Source: Dipteris shenzhenensis (lineage: Eukaryota; Polypodiophyta; Polypodiopsida; Gleicheniales). Taken from it: a stretch of DNA of 64,000 nucleotides. The notes under the pieces are model-generated. The model was not told the origin of the DNA. It saw nothing but the letters and a program-made list of their open reading frames with translations, and did no database searches. Numbering within the stretch: the stretch's first letter is position 1; the number at the start of each line of letters is the position of its first letter. The translations under genes and the position numbers were made by a program. This document shows, piece after piece, positions 31,990 through 43,105 of this stretch. The stretch lies in NCBI GenBank assembly GCA_047967505.1, contig CM106539.1; one strand, given 5' to 3'.

Positions 31990-33219
31990 GTTTGAAAGGG
32001 AAAATTGGAAAATTGATGCTTCGAGCATACCCATAATTTTGCTAGAACCTTGAAGGGATCATAAAGATGGTTGTTGAAGCATGATAAATAACGTGATTGC
32101 TAATTGTTGTTTCCATTCCAATTTTTGTAACTATCACAACCATCAAGTATATTTAACTGGAGCTTCTGATTGGGGATCTTCCAATGCTTCCTTCTCTCTC
32201 TCCCCACCTCCACCTTCCCTCCAGAAAAATGACAAGAAAAACAGGGAAAAACACGAAGTCTCAGTATGCAGAGTTGTGATAAAGGCGGTGAGACAGGGGT
32301 TGGCATAAGGCCACAAGAGTTTAGGTTGTGCATACTATGCCACATGCAGGATGTGGAGACTGGGGACCGATAACATGAAATCCAAGGTCAATACCACAGT
32401 TCGTTGACTCATGGTTTAATTGACATGAGATGGTCCAGAGCAGCGCTTTGTGCAGCCCTCTATGTCCTCGAGGTAACCAGGTATTAGAAAAACTTGAGAG
32501 GTAGGAACTAGACCAGAGCACTCTGCAAGGATCTTGAGGCAGAGCCAGAAACTCTTGTTCACCAGATACCTGGACAGGGGGTAGGTCCAACCACTTGTTC
32601 TACATGCTTGTGAATGTAGGACATGTGGTTCGATGCTCCTTTTTCTAAGGTTTCTTGAGTGCTTCATAGGATTTTGGGCCTTCAATCCTTGATTTAAAAC
32701 AAAGTTGAAATTGCACCTCAAAAGCTCCTTTGGAATGAAATGTTCGCCTTCTCAATCAACATGGTATCCTCAACTTGGAAAAGCCCTGGAATGAATGCGT
32801 TACTCTATTTACTAAAACTAGTAATAATGCACCTATTACGCCTCTGGTTGTGCAGTACTTCCCTCATATGAAGAACCAAATTCATTCTAACCCTACTACG
32901 GTTAACATAACTGATGACAGAGGATTTAAAGTGCGATGGAGCTTTGTTGTATCACCCAAGTTATTAGTAGGATTGGAGGAAGTATCACCCACCATTGGTT
33001 AGGAGTTCTGCTTGGAATCCTTCCTAATCCTTGTCTTGTTATTTTGGAGCTTCTTGGTGGCTTCTTTTAGGTGGGATGTGGTGAAGAGCGTGGGTGTGGT
33101 GGGGTCTCTAGTTCAAGCATTGGTTTGCTTAGAAACATTGTAGACTATACCCACAACCTTTCTAGAGGCTAGGGTCCTTGACAGGACAATAGCTTCATCC
33201 AAAATTCTTTGGAATTCCT
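31990..33219. other. Unassigned intron sequence
   Basis: No domain or repeat boundary recognised. The plus-strand ORF 32775-33002 (MEKPWNECVTLFTKTSNNAP) has no match I know and is flanked by stops. Confidence 0.3.
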
Positions 33220-34290
33220 GTTGTAAGGACAGTTAAGAGCTCTTGTTCATGGTGGGCTAAAAAGTGTCGTTTCTTTTGTTGCACTAAACGTCGATACTCT
33301 TTCATAGTCTGATTGTGAGCGAGGTGTCCTTGGTTGATCTAAGGGTGCCAACATTGTGTAATCACTTTGCACGCACCATCGTACCAACCATTCTGAGGTG
33401 TGGATTCTTATTGTAAATGGGAAAGAATTGCGTTAGTGAGAGGAAGAGCTTTATTATCTATGTCTAGCTGCTTATCTACACGATCTAAGAAAGTGACAAG
33501 ATAACTACTATCGATGTGGTCTAGGGAATGATCAGTGTCATATTGGTAGTATCATGTATGTGGAGGAGGATAGTCTATTATAAATGAGTAGCTCGTGACT
33601 GGTGCACATGACTGGCAAATGCCTTTCATACTCTATGATGGGAGATCTTGCATGTGGATTCTTGATCCACGTTAGACCTCCTGAATCTTGAGGTTACGTA
33701 GTGCTAGGTCATCCCCTTGTAAATCCAATATCTCTGCTGTGCATCCTTAGTCCTGGCATTGAAGTCCTCCATGAGCAAGACTTACCCAATTACTTGATAC
33801 TTTGGATGTCCTTATTAAGTGCTAGGAATGGTGAGTTTTGCCCTCTCTTTGAGGCCGGCTTGACATAATCGGATGTCTCGAATGAAAGTAGCTTGCTGCA
33901 ATGTACACGTCTATGTTCTGGGGTCTTCTGAGTTGGATCCACATATAGCATGCATGCTCATCCATGCTGGTGATTGTGATCTTTGTGTGTAGGTGGGATC
34001 GGAGAGGATTGCCACTCCTCCAGACAACTGCAACCCTCCGTCTATGCGGGTCTCTATTGCGGTTTGCTTTGCCACATCAATAAAGGTGGATGCTACAAAA
34101 AATCCCCTTTGTTTTCTCCTCTTTTTCTCTTCTTTAGAGCTCATTTTTCCATTGACCCTATTCTCGGTTGCATTATGTGCTTATATAGTTGAAGCTTTTA
34201 CAACTGTCGGATATCGTACCATAGCCAACCACCACCCAAGCATTAACATATGGGAAGATTCACTAGGGAGGGAAGGTGTTTCAAGTTGAA
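33220..34290 (-). pseudogene. LINE-B-like endonuclease remnant B5
   Basis: On the minus strand FIDVAKQTAIETRIDGGLQL and SGGVAILSDPTYTQRSQSPA (34090-33990) fit the ETR-x-GG-V-VL part of an endonuclease. A DFNARTKDAQQ stretch near 33760 is the GDFNAR motif with the Gly lost. A GWYDGACK-like stretch near 33390 matches the (P)WFD-EC linker seen in B6 near 36710. Many stops. Probably LINE-B, diverged from B3 and B8. Confidence 0.7.
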
Positions 34291-34369
34291 GATGAATCCC
34301 AATGTTGGTTGGAGCAGAGAGGTGAGTGACAAAGAACAAGTAGAGAGCTCAAAGTAAGAAAGTCTAGGT

Positions 34370-34600
34370 CAGGGCCAAGGGTTTCTAGTAGGCTAGAGCG
34401 GGTGTTGGTGGGCGGAGAGAGTGGGTTGGAGGGGAGGTAGGGGTTGTCTATAAAAGGACAGGGGGGGTTGATGGGTTGAGCTGAGGGGAGGGTGCTAGGC
34501 TAGGTTGGGCTGAGCAAAAAGGGCGGTTGGGTTGAGCAGACTAGAGTAGAAGGGAGGTGACGGTGCAATAGGCTAAGCGGATTATTTTAACGTCTATTGA
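34370..34600. other. G-rich tract
   Basis: The plus strand is G-rich, with repeated GGTTGAGC and GGGGAGG words and a seven-base G run near 34463. It could form G-quadruplexes. No coding or element assignment. Confidence 0.4.
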
Positions 34601-34730
34601 AGGCCAAAGAGACGTATGAGACCAAATCAAAGTTCGATCATGAGAAAAACACACTTGGTAGGGAATCTAAAGTCGCCTAGCACATCCTTCAGAACTTAAT
34701 GTCGAAACTAGTAGTAGTAGTAGTAATATA
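34600..34730 (-). repeat. Degenerate LINE-B tail with AGT microsatellite
   Basis: GTCTATTGAAGGCC and GTATGAGACCAAATC on the plus strand are the reverse of the LINE-B tail. CGCCTAGCACATCC follows and is shared with 30745. A short (AGT)n lies at about 34708-34725. Confidence 0.45.
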
Positions 34731-34787
34731 CTTCATGTCTTTAGGGAGGGATATTTGTCATGTGACATCCACAAGTAATCTGAGTTG

Positions 34788-36070
34788 TGTATGTGGGGGT
34801 TAAAGGTCACTGTGCCTTTACCCCGGTTATGTACAATACTCAAACACATATATAAATGAATGAAAAAGAACATTAGGGTGTTCTGCACCCACCAAAACTT
34901 GTGTGGCTCTCTGTTTCTCTCTCTCCCTCTTCCGTTCTTGATTCCGTTGAGAGCACTCTCAACGGGTATCAGGGCTCGGGTGATCTAGCTGAGCGTGCGT
35001 GAACGCCTGGAAGCTCAGTAGCTTTGTGAGAGGAAGGAGAAGCTCTGTGGAAAGGTTTGTGGGTGATTTTACTTGCATCTGAGTGCGCAGAGACCTTGAA
35101 GGAACCTTTGGAAAAGTCACTTTCGTTTTGCGAAGTGGTTTTGAGAGCATGTTAAGTATTTTCAAAGAAAAAGTCGTTTTAAAAGCTTTTCCCTGTTCCG
35201 TTCGACGACAGAGACTCCGTATTGACTTGTAGAGGCAACTATGCCTCGTTTTTGGTGTCCATTTTACTTCAGGAGCTTGGAAACACCTTCATTCTTGAAT
35301 TTGGGATCATTTCATTAGATTTTTGACTCACTGTGTCAGTTTCTACGTTTTTCTGCCCGGGTGTTGGAACTCAAGTTTAGAGCAACCATTTGCAGATCTG
35401 TCTATTCCGGTGGACTCAGGAGGTCCTAAAACTTCTATGTTGTTCATCATTCGCACTCCGGTGGAGTTTACAAACAGTTCTGTTTCCAAAAACGTTTTTC
35501 AGTCCATGTGTTAGACCCAGTGATTGAGACCACGGTTTTCAAAACCGTCTGTCCCATTGCGTTCCGGACGCCCAAAAACCCTTACCTGTCAGTTCTTGCG
35601 CGATTCGGTGGAGTATTTTCAGAGTTATAGATCTCTTTGTATTGGATTTCGTCTCTCTGTTATGTATTTTTCATTCTAAGGTTTTGAAACCTTAGATTTA
35701 TGCCACATGGCAGTGGACAAGTGTTGACTCCCATTTCTCACTCATTGGTTGGGATTTTGGAGTTCCGCAGAAGAGAGATATTTGTAGATTTTCTGCCGAG
35801 TCGGATTATGCAATGGCGCCGATGTTTTGAGGCATCTCACGTTCTATTTTCAGTAGTGGTCATTGTCGTGGGACCATGATTTCTTGAGCATACCTTATGC
35901 AGATTACTCTGGTTGCAGTTTGAGCCATGTGCGCTCATTCGTGGTGTGCATTGGGTTGCAGTGAATGATTTATAGGCCATTTGGATGCATTGCGATCCTT
36001 ATTGGATGCGCTGATAGGTCCAAATTGCCTTGTGGGATGCTATTTTTATGGACGCTTTGCACATGGATGT
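34788..36070 (+). mobile_element. Copia LTR, primer-binding site and leader (C5)
   Basis: An LTR starting near TGTATGTGGGGGTTAAAGG (about 34788) contains TATATAAATGAATG and ends CTCTCAAC near 34962. GGTATCAGGGCTCGG follows, close to the copia initiator-Met primer-binding site TGGTATCAGAGC. About 1.1 kb of leader-like sequence without a gag ORF follows. The element then stops at LINE-B6. The left LTR edge is approximate. Confidence 0.65.
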
Positions 36071-36074
36071 TATT

Positions 36075-37063
36075 TTATGCTGAGGGACAGCTTTGACACA
36101 TTGCAGGTGATGCACTGATAGTGTTATGCTCTCTTGGATGAGATATTATTGATGCATATGCCCATGGACGGTGTTTGGGATCACTTGCCTTGTGTATCAG
36201 TATTATGGTAGTAGTGCTCCAGGTAGACGGGAAGCCATGGCATACGGCATGATTGAACAATTGTGCTAGAACCGGGGTCAAGACCTCCTGTCCATGTGCA
36301 AAGTGCCCAGTATGTAGTCCCTTATGATTTGGTGATCTCCGGTTATGAAGCCAGAGAAGGGCAGCTCGTACATTCTGTGCAATAAACAAGTGACACGTAG
36401 TGGGCCTAGGCATAGAGGACATATCAGGTGGAGTCAGACCTGGGACATTATAAAGGGAGCATGCGTGTGTGTGCCAAACCATTGGATCTGTGATGGGGAT
36501 GGGTGGTTTCACCTCCGATAATAACCCCCAACCCATAGTAGGATCCCCTCCACGAAAGGATTTGATCACCTCATCCATCCTGTGTATGAGGAAAGCCCAC
36601 TTCTTACGTGGTGTCACTCGGCGTGAGATCCGCTGTGCCTCTGGTGAAGTCAAATGTCCCAATGCTCGCTCATGTGTGAGGTGGGCTCTCATCTCTATGC
36701 ACTCGTCATCAAACCAGGGGTTTTGGGGCATCTTCCCGTCTAGGACACATGCAGATCGAGTCGTGGGGACGGATCTGGTGGCAGCCTCCTGTATCACTGA
36801 GACAAGGGTATCTGAGGCATAGGCGAGGCCCATCCCATTTCCAAGTAAGACTGGGAGCTCTGAGGCCAAGTGGCTGAGTCAAGAGCACGGTCAAAATGGA
36901 TCTGAACATGAGTGGGTGCGGGGGGGGGTCGTGACTGGCATGGCGATTGAGATACAGAAGGCAAGGTATGAGTGGTCCGCACTGAGTGGAGGAGGGGGCA
37001 CATTGAAGTCACATGAGAGAGAGAGAGAGAGAGAGAGATGTGAACGTCTGCAATTGGCCTCAC
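36075..37063 (-). mobile_element. LINE-B copy B6: linker and RT N-terminal region
   Basis: Minus-strand ORF 36869-36075 reads NPWFDDECIEMRAHLTHERA, RVTPRKKWAFLIHRMDEVIK and PDMSSMPRPTTCHLFIAQNV. It ends RAALLWLHNRRSPNHKGLHT and HKASDP, which parallels B8 at 63470-63660 and B3 at about 18500-18290. This is the link between endonuclease and RT plus RT motif 1. It breaks off before the catalytic motifs. A (TC)n run interrupts it at 37037-37017. Confidence 0.8.
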
Positions 37064-37142
37064 GGGCCTAAACTAGTGAATCAAGTGTCAAAATACTAGA
37101 GTAGCAAAAGCAAAATAATAGAGAAATATAAGGTGCTTAGAG

Positions 37143-37500
37143 CTAGCACTCCTGTACATGCTCAGGTTCCGTATATCCAGGTAACCTAGTGGCTTTTTGA
37201 TGAGATGTGAGGAGCTCTCGTATCTGTTTCTGTCGAGCTGTCTCTCGAAGTGGGGGAGGGTGTGGTCTCCTCGATCTCTGGATCCGGTGGGCTATGTCAA
37301 GGGTGATGCCTCGTCTCTGGCGGTCACCTTGGAGGAGGGCTGAGATAGACCGAACCTCGATCGTGTATGCTCTGGTCCCTCTGCGTGTCACATGTGGAGT
37401 GTGTGTCCCTTGTCTGGCAGCATCGTAGTGGACACTCTCACTGCTAATCCATGATGCTCTCATCTCATCAAGCTCCTCTCCCTCAGCCTCACCGGCAGCT
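37143..37500 (-). pseudogene. LINE-B C-terminal extension fragment
   Basis: Minus-strand ORF 37463-37143 starts MRASWISSESVHYDAARQGT and contains TRAYTIEVRSISALLQGDRQ. The 16398-16111 ORF of B3 has the same layout (VEMRAEWINNKR; AHTMKVQAISTLPRG) after the RT C-terminus, so this is the last part of LINE-B ORF2. A (GA)n run (37503-37533) adjoins it, about 95 bp from NUP54 exon d. Confidence 0.65.
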
Positions 37501-37536
<36 letters not shown>

Positions 37537-37626
37537 ACATGCTTTGATTAAACAATTGTCGAGTGCTTGCACATATGCGTTTGATACTGATACTGATGCC
37601 ATTGGGTGAATCGAATGTTTGTTCAG

Positions 37627-37773
37627 CTGCAAGGACCTCGTGCTGAGCTCCCTCGAAGGGTAGATGCATTGCTCTCATCATCTAGAATGCGTGCAGCTGC
37701 AGGTGGGATTTCCCACACATCTCTTTTGGGGAATGGTAAAATTGACGAGCAGAGTCTTGGTGAGATGCATAAG
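37627..37773 (+). CDS. NUP54: NUP54 exon d
   Basis: This 147-bp exon runs from acceptor TTTGTTCAG (ending 37626) to donor GTATTG at 37774, in phase 0. The 49 residues start LQGPRAELPRRVDALLSSSR and end with GNGKIDEQSLGEMHK. The pattern GP-AEL-RRV and the KIDEQSL motif match plant NUP54 as I know it. The upstream join gives LSLQ-LQGPRAEL. A (GA)n run lies about 95 bp upstream of the acceptor, left by LINE-related debris. The donor is weaker than the others (GTATTG rather than GTAAGT), which is notable before a 20,765-bp intron. Confidence 0.93.
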
Positions 37774-37859
37774 GTATTGGTCATTGCACTTCTCTTTACT
37801 GCTTGGTTTTGGGTTCAGCTCAATAGAATAGCTTTTCCAAGCAGTGGCTGAAAACATGT

Positions 37860-39870
37860 TGACTTTGGGTTGGTCTATCGGTGTGTTTGCTGTTGGTTGG
37901 ACCTAGTAAAGAGCAGCCATATATCTCAAATGTCAAAATTTAGCTGGTCTAAGTGCCTTGATATTTCTGCACATTTTTGTTTGCAACATTTATACAGGTT
38001 GTTTGACATATCAAATTTGAATGGTTTGAAGGTATTTCACAAATAGCAAGGTAGTTGTTTTACTTGGCATGCTCTGTTTGTATCAGTAACACGTACCATC
38101 TTTGACTTGCACTAAGACCGAGAAACTCTTTGTATGTTGAGTTTTATGTCTTTGTCATAGTCGTTCCAAGCCAATCTTAAAGCTGATAATGGGGAAGCTA
38201 GATGTGAAATGAATATGCTCTGTATGGCAGGCCTTGTTATTACTTTCCTCTGAAATGGGGAAACTTTTTGGAGGACATAAGTTATGCATGAGATGTAGCG
38301 TTGAGATTGGTCATACGTTGGCATCTATTCTACAACCCTTCAATTACATCTGATGCTAGTGCATTTCAAAATAGGCTCTATTCCAAAGCGAGGAGGCATG
38401 CCTAATTTCCTCTTTGCTCATATTGAAGCTAAATCACTCCAAGGCACGTTTGTGTAGTCCAGTATGTGCAATGGCAGGCACAATTAGTAATTGCCCCTGC
38501 CTATTTGTAGTCATTATAGTTTCAATTAAATGGACTAGAAAGCCTAACTAGAAGTATGTTAAATTATACATGTAGGTTCCTTCAGCTTATTTGTTAGGCA
38601 AAAAAAAAGTTTCTAGCAACAAGATTTGTTAGAATATTAGTTGTAGCAACACAAAACACGAGATAGAGAGATCTACAATTTACAAAAATATTGAAACATT
38701 ACATATATATGTAGGTTCGCATATGCCTTTTGTAGTGTTTAATCGCTTTATTTTGCAATTTATTATTCTCAACTCGCACACTTAAATTGCACTTCATAAG
38801 CACAAGGTGTATTACAATATTTCGAAATGTAAAATTGGAAAACAATCAAGGGCTTGTGAGCCGAACTACAAGCCCAGCAACTTATTCTTACTCCCCCCCT
38901 TTGAGTTGTTGCTGGTTTTTGCATAGGCCAATTTATTAGTATGAAAGCTTATTGGTGAAAATATATGCAACTTGTTCTTGTATTAAACAATGAAGGAGAT
39001 CAAGTTTTGTACTTTGGGATGAAGAAATAGTGAAGTTCCATGTGTGCAGTTCTTGTAGGAAAAATTGGGTGTTCTGGAAGTCAAAGATTGCTCACGGGTC
39101 ACATAAAAGAGTAACCTTGTTGGTCGTACATGTAGCATTTGTGGAACCTCAATAATACATGATAATGCCACTATTGATTGTTTCTGTGTGTTTCCACGAT
39201 ACTACTTCTAAGCTAAGACTGAAAGGTATCCATGTATTGATCTTTTATCATCAGTCCCAATCTACAATTGTTCCTATTACTGATGATCAACATTGTGTGA
39301 CATGTCATGAGTTCTAAGGTCGAAATTGGGTTCCGTTACTGTTGGGAGTAGACTAGAACTGTACACATAAATGATTGCAGATCTTTTGTACATACTTATC
39401 CCAAGTCATTGCAATTCCATTCATTTCTTTAAATTTCTATCCCAATAATAATGAAGTTGTTTCTTGTATTTTATATGATTGTCACATTACTTTTGTCAAT
39501 CTTGTTCGTAATCTACTTTTCATGTTGATCTCCTTCCATAGGATGGTGGAACAAGATCTACATGAAAAGTGGATACAAACAAGATTTCACGTTGATCTCT
39601 TCTTGTGGCCTGAATCACGATGGGAATCTCTAATTTTTTGTGCATGGTAGCTTGATTCCTGCATGGTAATCTAGATATGACTAGAGGCTGAGAATGGCAA
39701 TAGATTTCTCAAATCTTTTGTTTTATAGGGATTGTCTTGAATCTTTCTGAAGCGAAGTCAGGAAAGAAAGCAAAGCAATTTTTCAAATCTTTTACTTTTG
39801 TAGGGATTGTCTTGAATCTTTTTGAAGCAAAGTAATGAAAGAAAGCAAAGCAAATCAATTTGGAAGAGAA
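37860..39870. other. Old intron sequence without recognised elements
   Basis: AT-rich, no domain. Near the end is a tandem duplication (39710-39853). The ORF 39375-39650 has no recognisable content. Confidence 0.35.
39706..39853. repeat. Tandem duplication, 74-bp period
   Basis: CAAATCTTTTGTTTTATAGG through GGAAAGAAAGCAAAGCAA is repeated 74 bp later with a few changes (CAAATCTTTTACTTTTGTAG through GAAAGAAAGCAAAGCAA). Confidence 0.85.
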
Positions 39871-39871
39871 T

Positions 39872-39873
<2 letters not shown>

Positions 39874-39912
<39 letters not shown>

Positions 39913-40330
39913 ATTAAAGTCTTCGGAAGACCGATGGGTCTATGAGACTGATAGAAAACTGATATAAATCAAGCAAAAATGGTGGAGCTACTAAACGAGC
40001 ATCATCACCCATGTTCAATGCTAAGTGCTAAGTAGTATGTAGTCATATCATCATTAGTGACATCATCATCATCGTCATCAACATCATCATCATTCTCATA
40101 CTCAGGTCAGTCACCATCAGGGCTGGCTGGCACTGGTCCATGCAAGCAAGCTATGGGTCTATGAGAGAGAGATTATTAAAGTCTTCGGGAGATCGATCGG
40201 TCTATGAGACTATGTAGCATCAACACCCATGCTAAATGCTACATAGTCATAATAACGTCAATATCAACATCATAAACATCAATATCGGGATGATCATCTA
40301 CATCATCACTATCATCCTATCATATCATAT
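39874..40330 (-). repeat. Two LINE-B tails in tandem
   Basis: On the minus strand GTCTCATAGACC, a hairpin (GGTCTTCCGAAGAC) and TTTAATAAAC lead into (TC)n at 39909-39874. A second copy (CATAGACCGATCGATCTCCC, GAAGACTTTAATAATCTCTC) lies 255 bp upstream at about 40205-40160. Each is preceded by a similar body with ATGTTGATG/CAT-rich repeats (40048-40095 and 40236-40330). The outer copy continues into 40330-40519, up to the gypsy LTR. Confidence 0.72.
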
Positions 40331-40519
40331 GTCTGCGTACAAAGTGAAATCCGATGTAGTATCCTGGCTACATCCCCCTTTCCATCCCCTGTCAGGACGA
40401 TGGGGGAGCTTGAAGTCAGAGATAGAATGCTGCCGGCTGCCTGCGGATGCGGTCTTGTGCGGTCTCTTGGCCATGGCTCTGCGTCTGACAAGGGCTATGG
40501 TGATCCATGTCGATCATGC

Positions 40520-42092
40520 TGATAAGGAAAAAAAAGGAAAGACAACCAGGAATTCACCACGTTAGATAGCTGAGACTTCATAGGGATCTGCTGCAATGTG
40601 GGCTCGTAGATGCTGAGCTTATGAACCAGGTTCCAGAGCATCTAGATATCCAGAGCACACAAATAAGAAGTCAATCTCCCACACAATCTGACTAGAACAC
40701 ACACACAGGAACACACAGACTCTTTGAAAGAGGGGAAAGAAGGCTTTGACTTGTTGTAGCTCTGTGTCAACCAAGAGTTGTTCATACACACAGTCGTTCT
40801 TTGTACAACAGGTCAACCACACATGATGTATCTACAACACCTCCTTCCAGCAGCTTGTATAAGTAAAACAGCTCGTACTTATGCTTCTCGTACGGAATCC
40901 TCATGCACAAAGAACCCCCAAGAATGCTAATCCATGGAGTCATCCCCTCCACCTATAGATTCATGAAACCTCAACAATCAAAGTCCCTATCATGACTTCC
41001 GTTCAGTCACTATTGCATCTGCACACAAGCTGTACGTCATACTCAGAATTGTAAGCAGCCACATCACGAGTGCTTCCAGCAGTGACAACTCCCAATCTGT
41101 CTTCTGTTCCAGCTAAACTCCCCCACGCAGCCTGCACACTTGTGCGTGATTAAAGGTAACAAACCCACAGCCCAAAAAAATAAGTGACTCGTACTTCATG
41201 TCGATCAGCCCATTAGCTCTCCGCTCAGCTAATCGTCCATCAGCCCTGTGCCCTTTTTTGTTTTCAGATCATCACACCCCGTTGACAGCCCGTACACAGC
41301 CCAATCACCCTCTCAGATCGTCACAACCCTCTACACCTTGATGCACTGCTTTTGTACAACACTTTGAAGCCCATGAACCATCCGTTCATCGACCAGCAGA
41401 TCCTTTCCCCTCTCTTCCTTTTCCGCTCTCTCACCCCCACCTATCTCTCTCGCTCATCAATGTTTTCCAGCACTCTCCAGTAGCCGCCATTCCACGTATC
41501 AGCCCACTCGTCAGCTAGAGCATCCCCAATCCTTGATCACGTAGCCACCTTGCATGCATACATTCCCTTCCAGATTTTCCAGCCACGTCATCACGTAGAA
41601 TTTACCACTCTTCCATTTAAAAAATGCAAATATCCCCCCAAGGCACATTAAATGCATATTTTGGACCTTTATTCACACAATTAGCACACACATTAGCATG
41701 CACCCCCGTACACACACATGAAAAGCCCCTTGACATGGACACCAGAACATGTCAAATTCCTGTAACATGCAAGTGCACATTGACTCAGGAAAATAAAATA
41801 AAAAAACCCTTCATGACTTGATTTTCATGACCCCAAAAACATTTCACTTGACCACACATTGGACACCCTTGCTCTGGAGGTCTGGTACAACCACATTGCA
41901 TTTCATCATTTCCCATGAAGTCCCTGCAAAACATACTTTATTGTCTCAAAAACTATACATTAGTCCATCATGCTTGTGAAAGAAAAATCCACAAATGCCA
42001 AAAGCCCACACCTACCCTAGATATGTACAACTATGTGCCTACCCACAGCTATATACAGTGCTCAAAAACTTGATACAGGTTTTGTCCTATCA
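40520..42092 (-). repeat. 3' LTR of gypsy G2 (1573 bp, uninterrupted)
   Basis: Shares TGATAAGGAAAAAAAAGGAA, AGACAACCAGGAATT, the CACAGACTCTTTGAAAGAGG segment and the end GGTTTTGTCCTATCA with the copies at 46922-54789 and 19755-22042. It contains AAAGTCCCTATCATGACTTC at 40980-40999, the undisturbed site at which LINE-A6 inserted in the 5' LTR. Confidence 0.88.
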
Positions 42093-43105
42093 TTTTGCCC
42101 ATCCCCCAGTCTGCAGACATTCATATCTTGCAGATAGGGGTATATAAGATTTGCATTTCTTCAGAGATATCCTCATCCATGAGGTCTTCGAGCTTGTCTG
42201 GTTTCATTAGAGTAGGTCCACAGCTGCCCACACTCATGATCCTATGAAAGTATTGCTTTAGTCTGAAGCCATTGACTCTATTCTTATGATGCTGACCATC
42301 CAAATCCTCAAGTTGATATGAGCCATTTTTGAATTTCTTTGTCACACGAAAAGGTCCATCCCATTTGTGTCACAAATTTCTTCTTGAAGGTAGAATTCAG
42401 ACTACTGTTGTATCTCAAAACTAGATCACGCTCCTCGATTTTCTTATCCCTGAATTTCCTGTTTGCTCTCTTCTGATTCTCCTCTTGAATTTAAGCATAA
42501 TGTTCCAACGCCTTTTGTTTGTCTCTTTGTGCTTCCTGCAAATCCAATAACCAGTTCTGGAAAGTAGAATTTGAATCCTCGTTTATCTTCATTAACATTT
42601 GTAATGCAGGAATTTCTACTTCCAAGGGAATAGAGCTTCTTTCTCGTAAACAAGATGAAATGGTGAAAACTGGGTGCCTTCTTTTACTGCAACTCTGTAA
42701 GCCCATAAAGCCGAGTGCAAAGCAAGGTCCCACTCCTTCTCATGTGTTCTCATAATCTTTCCCATGATATTAATACACACACCATTAAATTTTTCATTCA
42801 TCCCATTACATTGAGGATAATAGGGACTTGCATATTTGTGTTTAATCTTCAGCGCTTCGGCCCATCTCATCAAATAATCCACAGCTGTCAGTACATAACA
42901 ATTTCCCCTGGCTGTCATGGGTAGAGAACCGATGGCATCTATTCCCCATTTCTAAAAGATATTATAAGCAAGCATGAACTCATCTGCTGACACTGTAGGC
43001 ATGACCTGCACCAATGTCTTATGTCTCTCTGGAGGGATGGCCACACATACCCTTCTGTAAGTATTTTCCTCAGCATGATTAGCAAAATGGCCTCCCTTTC
43101 AGCAG
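42093..43105 (-). pseudogene. Gypsy integrase remnant (G2)
   Basis: In protein order on the minus strand: ILTEGYVWPSLQRDIRHWCR and SCLQCQQ (the HHCC zinc-finger end, about 43080-42990), then MTARGNCYVLTAVDYLMRWA and YASPYYPQCNGMNEKFNGV (catalytic core, 42918-42740), WAYRVAVKEGTQFSPFHLVY (to about 42630), and the C-terminal domain KKFKNGSYQLEDLDGQHHKN and RVNGFRLKQYF (42345-42230). The core segment between the two Asp-containing motifs is shortened. Stops and a frameshift occur near 42490 and 42380. Confidence 0.87.

Larger units (their letters stand above)
31983..37626 (+). other. NUP54: NUP54 intron (5.6 kb)
   Basis: Bounded by donor GTCAGT and acceptor GTTCAG. It contains unassigned sequence (31983-33219), a LINE-B endonuclease remnant (33220-34290), a copia LTR and leader (34788-36070) and LINE-B B6 (36075-37463). 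Confidence 0.85.
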
